DNA of 11,030 bases, from contig DAOVBC010000048.1 in the NCBI GenBank assembly GCA_030670715.1, forward strand, positions 1-11,030, written 5' to 3'. Origin of the DNA: Deltaproteobacteria bacterium (GTDB lineage: Bacteria > Desulfobacterota > Desulfobacteria > Desulfobacterales > SG8-13). Shown here piece by piece: positions 1 to 4,832 of the stretch; position 1 is the stretch's first letter; each line of letters begins with the position of its first letter. Position numbers and translations under genes: made by a program. The notes beneath the pieces are model-generated. The model searched no databases. It was not told the DNA's origin and worked only from the letters and a program-made list of their open reading frames with translations.

Positions 1-2
1 TT

Positions 3-119
3 CTGTACCTGAATCCGGGAAGTGCCTCCCAGCCGCGTTTTCACCATCCGGCAACCGTCGCACTTTTGACGATAGCAGGTGAGACGGCTGATGCCCGTAT
101 AATCGATTTAGAAAAGTGA
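3..119 (+). CDS. C-terminal end of a YfcE/MJ0936-type metallophosphoesterase (5' end outside window)
   Basis: Reading frame 3 is open from the left edge to a TGA at 117-119 and encodes 38 residues starting LYLNPGSASQPRF and ending IIDLEK. The LNPGSxxxPR motif followed by a short beta-rich tail of the type (T)VALLxIxGExxxARIIDL is the usual C-terminus of YfcE/MJ0936-family phosphodiesterases, small calcineurin-like metal-dependent enzymes of about 150-180 residues. Their metal-binding D-x-H, GD-x-x and GH-x-H motifs would lie outside the window, so catalytic competence cannot be judged. The family assignment rests on this short tail alone. The gene runs in the same direction as the downstream genes, but about 320 bases separate them, so it is probably not in their transcription unit. 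Confidence 0.72.
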   Translation: MYLNPGSASQPRFHHPATVALLTIAGETADARIIDLEK

Positions 120-282
120 GAAGCGCAATGCCTGCCGCCGGCCCGGGCAGGACGGATCCGCAGGAAATGTCTATATGATAATGCTCGCCTTAGTAATTCA
201 TCCCGGCACAAGGGATTTAGTTTCCTGAACTCGCTAATGTGGTTGCTGTAAGGGTGAGCGCACTAGCAACTGCAATGTGAAA

Positions 283-444
283 ATGAAACAAATTATTGCC
301 CCGGATGCCAACTTTTTGACAGCTCCGACTAAGTTGACATTGCGGTTCGGTTTAGATAGCATGGACTCTCTGCTCGGAGCAGAACACTATGTACTGTTAA
401 AGGGTCGTCCCGCTTTTTATTTAACCATCTGGAACACAGCATGA
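283..444 (+). CDS. Possible small ORF, 53 codons, overlapping the next start by ATGA
   Basis: An ATG at 283 opens a 53-codon frame that stops at TGA 442-444, so stop and next start share the tetranucleotide ATGA at 441-444, the classic layout for translational coupling. The predicted peptide (begins MKQIIAPDANFLT, ends LTIWNTA) matches no family I recognise and has no clear signal peptide or metal motif. Against it: no convincing Shine-Dalgarno precedes the ATG (only GTGA in the context), the best promoter-like sequence of the region lies inside it, and a 53-codon frame can occur by chance. In favour: the hydantoinase-like gene itself has a poor ribosome binding site, which coupling would explain. 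Confidence 0.2.
   Translation: MKQIIAPDANFLTAPTKLTLRFGLDSMDSLLGAEHYVLLKGRPAFYLTIWNTA
334..362 (+). promoter_or_regulatory. Candidate sigma-70 promoter upstream of the hydantoinase-like gene
   Basis: A perfect TTGACA at 334-339 is followed after 17 bases by TAGCAT at 357-362, which matches 4 of 6 positions of the -10 consensus. A start near 369 would give a leader of about 70 bases before the ATG at 441. A second TTGACA at 316-321 has no acceptable -10 at 16-18 bases. This is a consensus match only. Confidence 0.3.
369..383. promoter_or_regulatory. Perfect dyad, possible operator
   Basis: TCTGCTC and GAGCAGA are perfect 7-bp inverted arms around a single central G at 376. One central base cannot form a hairpin loop without opening some pairs, so the shape suits a dimeric DNA-binding protein better than an RNA stem. 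It starts where transcription from the candidate promoter would begin, as a repressor site might. No regulator gene is in the window. Confidence 0.22.
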
Positions 445-2126
445 TCATCGGGCTTGACGTTGGCGGAACACATGCGGATGTGGTCCTGCTGGGGGATGAA
501 GGCCTTGTAAAAGAAAACAAGGTTCTCACCGATCCGGCAGACCTGTTTCAAACAGTATTATCGAGCCTTGAAGAAATTACCGCCGGCATTGATCCACGCA
601 ACATTCAGCGCCTTGTCCTCAGTACCACCCTTACCACCAACGCCATCGCCCAGGGGAAAATTCCACCGGTTGGCATGATTGTTTCCGGCGGCCCGGGAAT
701 TGACCCGGAGTTCTATCGCACCAACCCGCATTATTTTCCGGTGTCCGGATCGATCGACCATCGGGGGCGTGAAATCGCACCGGTTGATGAACGGGAAATT
801 AGAAGCATTGCTGAAACCCTCAAACAGGAAGGCATTCGACATGTCGGCGTCATCAGCAAATTTTCGGTCCGCAACCCGCTACACGAAATCCAGATCTGTA
901 ATGTTTTAACCGATACCTTTGAAAGGGTTTTTATGGGCCACCAGGTTTCGGGCAGTCTGAATTTCTCGCGCCGCATCGCCACAACCTATCTGAATGCCGC
1001 CGTGTGTCCGATTCACAGAGATTTTTTTCAGGCCGTAAAGCTGTCCCTTGAGAAGAAGGGACTGCAGGTGCCGATCCATATCCTGAAAGCCGACGGCGGA
1101 ACGATGAACCTTGAGTCTTCGATGCAATTTCCCGGCCAGACCATTCTTTCAGGTCCGGCCGCCAGTGTTATGGGATCGATTGCTTTTTCGCCCTCAGAGG
1201 CGGAGGCGATGTCGCTGGATATCGGAGGCACCACAACCGACATGGCCGTTATCAGCAACCGGGTGCCGCTTCTTCACCCGATCGGTATCCGCCTGGGGGG
1301 ATACCGGACCCTGATCCGGTCTCTTGAAACCCGGTCCATCGGTATTGGCGGTGACAGTAAGGTGAAGGTATGCAATGGAACCCTTGAGATCGGCCCCGAG
1401 CGAGAGGGGCCGGCAATGGCTTACGGTGGGGCCGTACCCACACCAACCGACGCCCTGTTTGTTCTGAACAGAGTTAAAAACGGTGATCGCGAAAAGGCAA
1501 TCCGTGGTATTCAGGTCGTTGCAGATGGACTCGGTGTTTCCCTCAAAGATGCCGCTGATAAAGTATTCGATCATGCCTGCAGGAGAATCCTTGCCCAGGC
1601 CCGGGCAATGGTGGACCGGATTAACAACCGGCCGGTCTATACCGTGCAGGATATCCAGGAGGGCAGCCGGGTAAATCCGAAAGTGCTGCTGATACTCGGG
1701 GGTCCGGCCCCTTACTTTGCCGCACACATTGAAAAAATTTCCGATTTCAATGTTCAGGTGGTGCCGCGGTGGCAGGTGGCCAACGCCATCGGTGCCGCAC
1801 TTGCAAGGACAACCTGTGAGGTCACCCTTTTTGCCGATACGCAGCTTGGAATTGCCATGGCACCGGAAGAAGGGTTCAAAGAGGTGGTCGGGCCGGATTT
1901 TTCCGATAGTGATGCGGTCGACACCGCTTACAGGCTGCTCGGGCAAAAAGCCCTGCAGATCGGGGCAAGCACCGAAGATCTGCAAATGGAGGTTATTGAG
2001 AAGCAGCAGTTTAACATGGTGCGCGGTTTCTTAACGACCGGCAAAAACATCCGCATAAAAGCCCAGGTAAAGCCAGGGCTTATTCAGGAGTATGAATCTG
2101 TATTGACGAAACTGGATAACTGTTAA
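441..2126 (+). CDS. Hydantoinase/oxoprolinase family protein (HyuA-like)
   Basis: The 561-residue protein belongs to the ASKHA-fold hydantoinase A/oxoprolinase family, cytosolic ATP-dependent enzymes that open hydantoin or 5-oxoproline rings or, in acetone carboxylase, help to phosphorylate and carboxylate a ketone. Visible marks are the N-terminal nucleotide-binding loop GLDVGGTHAD (4-13), STTLTTNAIAQG (61-72), KADGGTM (216-222), LSGPAASVMG (236-245) and a second phosphate-binding motif LDIGGTTTDMA (259-269), covering the usual Hydant_A_N and Hydantoinase_A domains. It is shorter than typical HyuA subunits (about 680-700 residues), and no HyuB-type partner gene is next to it, so the substrate cannot be named. 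The ATG at 441 is chosen because the family N-terminus starts immediately before the GxDxGGT loop; the preceding ribosome binding site is weak (TGGA at 430-433). It is probably the first secure gene of a plus-strand group with the deacetylase and EpmA genes. Confidence 0.88.
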   Translation: MIIGLDVGGTHADVVLLGDEGLVKENKVLTDPADLFQTVLSSLEEITAGIDPRNIQRLVLSTTLTTNAIAQGKIPPVGMIVSGGPGIDPEFYRTNPHYFPVSGSIDHRGREIAPVDEREIRSIAETLKQEGIRHVGVISKFSVRNPLHEIQICNVLTDTFERVFMGHQVSGSLNFSRRIATTYLNAAVCPIHRDFFQAVKLSLEKKGLQVPIHILKADGGTMNLESSMQFPGQTILSGPAASVMGSIAFSPSEAEAMSLDIGGTTTDMAVISNRVPLLHPIGIRLGGYRTLIRSLETRSIGIGGDSKVKVCNGTLEIGPEREGPAMAYGGAVPTPTDALFVLNRVKNGDREKAIRGIQVVADGLGVSLKDAADKVFDHACRRILAQARAMVDRINNRPVYTVQDIQEGSRVNPKVLLILGGPAPYFAAHIEKISDFNVQVVPRWQVANAIGAALARTTCEVTLFADTQLGIAMAPEEGFKEVVGPDFSDSDAVDTAYRLLGQKALQIGASTEDLQMEVIEKQQFNMVRGFLTTGKNIRIKAQVKPGLIQEYESVLTKLDNC

Positions 2127-2169
2127 AGAACTTTGAAAAAATATCGCTTTTAAAAAAAGGTTAGTTTTA

Positions 2170-2246
2170 AAGAAGATGTTACGAGTTTCGGGTTGCGGGT
2201 TAAGATGGACTCGCAACTCGCAACGCGCAACTCGTAACATTTTCTT
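2170..2246. repeat. 77-bp palindrome made of degenerate heptamers (GTTGCGR type)
   Basis: The outer arms 2170-2185 and 2231-2246 are complementary at 15 of 16 positions, and the inner parts continue with mismatches to a centre near 2205-2210. The left arm reads as four heptamers starting with GTT (2178-2205: GTTACGA, GTTTCGG, GTTGCGG, GTTAAGA). The right arm reads as four heptamers in the opposite sense (2211-2238: TCGCAAC, TCGCAAC, GCGCAAC, TCGTAAC). The transcript could fold into a large hairpin between the hydantoinase-like and deacetylase genes, but there is no T-run immediately after it, so a simple terminator is not supported. Confidence 0.85.
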
Positions 2247-2289
2247 AATAGATGATGCAGAAGTAAACCCACAGCGGTTGGAGCAGATA

Positions 2290-3612
2290 ATGCTTAAAGC
2301 CAAACACAAAACCGGTCTTGTGTTTTTCCCAGCGTTTGATTGGGCCATCAGCCCCACCCATCCGGAAAGGGAAGAGCGACTGCTGTACACCCAGGACCAG
2401 GTGCTGGAGGAAGGGCTGTTTGACATCGACGGTATTACAGAATTCAAACCGGATCTGGTTACCGTTAAAGATATACAGCGGGTGCATTTCTGTGTGCCGG
2501 ATGTCTGGGGAGTCACCACTGAGTCACATTTTATCAGCGCCGGTGGTGCCAAAACCATCGGTATGGCCGTACTCGACCGAAAGGTTGAGCGAGGCTTTGC
2601 CCTTGTCCGTCCCCCCGGACATCACGCCATGCGCGTGGTGCACGGATCCAGGGGGTTCTGCAACATCAATATCGAAGCCGTCATGATCGAATTTCTTCGC
2701 CAGGCATACAGCATCGATAAAGTTGCAATAGTGGACACCGACTGTCACCATGGCGACGGCACGCAGGACATCTACTGGCATGATCCCGACACGCTCTTTA
2801 TCTCTATCCATCAGGACGGCCGGACCCTTTACCCCGGATCCGGATTTCCCAATGAACAGGGCGGCGCGAATGCTTTCGGCACCACGGTCAATATTCCACT
2901 CCCGCCCAATACTTCCGAAGAAGGTTTTATCCATGCCATTGAGAACGCTGTGCTGCCGATTCTCGAAGATTTTAAACCGGATATCATAATTAATTCCGCC
3001 GGGCAGGACAATCACTACTCGGACCCCATCACCAACATGAATTTTTCCGCCCAGGGATATGCCGCTCTCACCGAAATGCTGCAGCCCGATATCGCCGTGC
3101 TCGAAGGCGGCTATGCCATCGAAGGCGCTCTGCCCTATGTCAACGTAGGCATCATACTGGCCATGGCCGGACTCGACTACTCCGGGGTCAAAGAACCGGA
3201 CTATGACCGCGATGCGATTCGCCAGCTGCCGGAAGTATCGCGCTCAATTGAAAGAATATGTGATGTGGCTGTAAGCTACTGGCAGCAGAAAGAGGTAAAT
3301 CGAGAGCGTATCCTGAACGAAAAAGATTTTGAAGAGCGAACCCGCCACATATTTTACGACACAGACGGGATTCGTGAGACCCAAACCGAAAAAAACCGCC
3401 TTTGTCCCCACTGCGCCGGCAGCTGGCTGATCGATTCGGCTTCCGACAGAGGTTACCGGGTTCTGGCGATTAACATTCCGCGCAAGGCCTGCAAGAACTG
3501 TATTCAGCTGGGCTATGAATGGTTCGATGCCGCAGATACCGGGGCCTTTCATTTTATTTTTCTGCGGGATCGGACCGCAGACACATATGTGCAAAAAGAA
3601 GGTGACGGGTGA
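2290..3612 (+). CDS. Histone deacetylase family amidohydrolase with C-terminal zinc ribbon
   Basis: The protein has 440 residues from the ATG at 2290. Its family hydrolyses acetyl or acyl amides on lysines or polyamines with a catalytic zinc. The active site is complete: the His pair in RPPGHHAMR (H111, H112), the metal ligands in VDTDCHHGDGTQ (D151 and H153) and in SAGQDNHYSDP (D240), and the transition-state tyrosine in EGGY (Y275). GFCNINIEAV (122-131) and HQDGRTLYPGSG (174-185) are further family motifs. Residues 371-404 add CPHC and CKNC pairs, a probable structural zinc ribbon not needed by the catalytic fold. The frame stays open upstream to an ATG at 2176, but those 38 codons come from the heptamer palindrome, and GGAG at 2280-2283 sits six bases before 2290, so the later start is preferred. 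The substrate is unknown: protein acyl-lysine, acetylpolyamine and an AcuC-like role are all possible. EpmA follows after 47 bases. Confidence 0.9.
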   Translation: MLKAKHKTGLVFFPAFDWAISPTHPEREERLLYTQDQVLEEGLFDIDGITEFKPDLVTVKDIQRVHFCVPDVWGVTTESHFISAGGAKTIGMAVLDRKVERGFALVRPPGHHAMRVVHGSRGFCNINIEAVMIEFLRQAYSIDKVAIVDTDCHHGDGTQDIYWHDPDTLFISIHQDGRTLYPGSGFPNEQGGANAFGTTVNIPLPPNTSEEGFIHAIENAVLPILEDFKPDIIINSAGQDNHYSDPITNMNFSAQGYAALTEMLQPDIAVLEGGYAIEGALPYVNVGIILAMAGLDYSGVKEPDYDRDAIRQLPEVSRSIERICDVAVSYWQQKEVNRERILNEKDFEERTRHIFYDTDGIRETQTEKNRLCPHCAGSWLIDSASDRGYRVLAINIPRKACKNCIQLGYEWFDAADTGAFHFIFLRDRTADTYVQKEGDG

Positions 3613-3659
3613 GTGGAAAGATTACACCTGTAAAGTAAAGTAAATATTCAAAGCAACAA

Positions 3660-4604
3660 ATGAAGTGCGCTGCGAAGAGAACTGTGACGACTTACAGACA
3701 GAGAAAAATCAAACAAAATTTACACTTAAGAGCCCGGATTATTCAGGAGATCCGGGAGTTTTTTCTGGACCGGAATTTTCTGGAGGTTGAAACTCCCTGC
3801 CGCATCCCGGCTCCTGCGCCGGAGGCGAATATTGACGCCCAGCCGGCGGGGAGCTGGTACCTGCACACCTCCCCGGAATTGTGCATGAAACAGCTTCTGG
3901 CCGCCGGTTTCCCCAGAATTTTCCAGATATGCAAGTGTTTCCGGGCCGGTGAAAGGGGAAGTAGACATCTTCCCGAGCTTACCATGCTCGAATGGTACAC
4001 TGCCGGCTGTGATTATCTTGAAATGATGGATCAGTGCGAAGCGCTCATACAATGGGTGTCCCGGCGACTGGGGGCCGGGAATGTTCTGGATTATCAGGGC
4101 CATAAAATCGATGTGAATGCTTCCTGGCAGAGGATGCCTCTTGCCGCAGCGTTTGAGCGCTTCGCTTCAACATCCATGGAAGATGCGTTAAGGCAGAAGC
4201 GCTTTGACGAGCTGCTGGCGGTTGAAATTGAACCCGAGCTTGGCCGCAGTCGGCCGGTTTTTGTTTATGATTATCCTGCTTCCTGCGGTGCCTTGGCAAA
4301 ACTGAAGCCGGAGAATCGCAGGCTAGCGGAACGATTTGAATTATACATCGGCGGCCTGGAGCTTTGCAATGCGTTTACCGAACTGACCGATTCGGTTGAA
4401 CAAAAATTGCGTTTTGAATGGGAGCAGGATCTGCGCCGCCATGCCGGCAGGCATGTTTACCCCATGCCGGAAAAATTTCTACAATCAATGCGCGCCATGC
4501 CGGAGGCCACCGGCAACGCCCTGGGAATCGACCGGCTGGTGATGCTGTTTGCCGACACGGATAATATTGATGACGTGGTGGCGTTTACGCCCGAAGAACT
4601 ATAG
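3660..4604 (+). CDS. epmA: Elongation factor P--(R)-beta-lysine ligase EpmA (PoxA/GenX)
   Basis: This 314-residue protein is a stand-alone class II lysyl-tRNA synthetase catalytic domain without the N-terminal anticodon-binding domain, close in length to E. coli EpmA (325). Motif 1 lies around 34-55 (FLEVETPCRIPAPAPE), motif 2 at 94-112 (FRAGERGSRHLPELTMLEW) and motif 3 at 284-293 (TGNALGIDRL). YLHTSPELCMKQLL (67-80), GGLELCNAFTELTD (231-244) and the terminal DDVVAFTPEEL also fit. The known role of the family is to activate (R)-beta-lysine with ATP and attach it to a conserved lysine of EF-P, which helps ribosomes through proline stretches; EpmB, the lysine 2,3-aminomutase, supplies the substrate. 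Neither efp nor epmB is in the window. The ATG at 3660 has no clear Shine-Dalgarno, so the exact start is uncertain, but motif 1 leaves little room for a much later one. The 47-base gap to the deacetylase gene suggests co-transcription. Confidence 0.92.
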   Translation: MKCAAKRTVTTYRQRKIKQNLHLRARIIQEIREFFLDRNFLEVETPCRIPAPAPEANIDAQPAGSWYLHTSPELCMKQLLAAGFPRIFQICKCFRAGERGSRHLPELTMLEWYTAGCDYLEMMDQCEALIQWVSRRLGAGNVLDYQGHKIDVNASWQRMPLAAAFERFASTSMEDALRQKRFDELLAVEIEPELGRSRPVFVYDYPASCGALAKLKPENRRLAERFELYIGGLELCNAFTELTDSVEQKLRFEWEQDLRRHAGRHVYPMPEKFLQSMRAMPEATGNALGIDRLVMLFADTDNIDDVVAFTPEEL

Positions 4605-4632
4605 AGTATTTATCTCGGGAATATGTTTTACA

Positions 4633-4667
4633 AACTAGCGGTCATGATATTTTCTGGGAGCGGCGAT
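4633..4667 (+). repeat. Decayed single arm of the 7411-7665 MITE-like element
   Basis: Bases 4640-4660 match the left arm of the element at 7450-7470 at 18 of 21 positions (shared blocks GGTCATG, ATTTTCTG and GAG), and the similarity continues loosely into a GGCG.ATG-type inner end. A CTAG lies just before it at 4635-4638. No matching opposite arm is seen before 4832, so this looks like a remnant or a solo end. Confidence 0.5.
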
Positions 4668-4671
4668 GTAT

Positions 4672-4763
4672 CCGTTCAGGGGTTCAGGGTTCAGGGTTCA
4701 GAGGTTGAACCCGGAGCGCAGAACGTTAAACCTTTGAACGGTGAACGCTGAACCTGTTAACGC
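4672..4763. repeat. 92-bp palindrome made of degenerate heptamers (GTTCAGG type)
   Basis: Arms 4672-4710 and 4725-4763 are complementary at about 30 of 39 positions around a 14-base centre. The left arm contains GTTCAGG units at 4674, 4682 and 4689 and GTTCAGA at 4696, with one inserted G at 4681. The right arm holds TGAACGG, TGAACGC, TGAACCT and GTTAACG in phase at 4735-4762. The design (arms of seven-base units beginning with GTT) is the same as at 2170-2246, but the unit sequence differs. It lies between epmA and the transporter gene, and no T-run follows. Confidence 0.85.
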
Positions 4764-4832
4764 ATACGGCGCCATGACTCTTGATCGCTGTGGGTGAACG
4801 CATTCAAGTAAGGGGCTTTTAAGAGGATAGGT

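Larger units (their letters stand above)
120..440. other. Intergenic region with no certain gene
   Basis: This is the stretch between the phosphodiesterase stop and the hydantoinase-like start. It begins with a GC-rich imperfect hairpin (CCTGCC at 131-136 pairing with GGCAGG at 146-151) that lacks a T-run, so it is at best a weak terminator. Nothing recognisable was found at 155-280. The right half holds a candidate promoter, a perfect 7-bp dyad and a possible 53-codon ORF, each listed separately. Confidence 0.5.

Noticed and set aside
131..151. GC-rich hairpin after the phosphodiesterase stop as a terminator
   Set aside because: Only six stem pairs with a nine-base loop and no T-run.
316..344. 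Second TTGACA at 316-321 as a promoter
   Set aside because: No -10-like hexamer at 16-18 bases.
1194..1985. 263-codon open frame on the minus strand
   Set aside because: It lies entirely inside the well-supported hydantoinase-like gene, and its product has no recognisable domain; antisense shadow.
2170..4763. Heptamer arrays as a CRISPR array
   Set aside because: Units are seven bases, contiguous and inverted, with no unique spacers and no cas genes.
4781..4809. TTGATC upstream of the transporter as a -35 box
   Set aside because: No acceptable -10 sequence at 16-18 bases.
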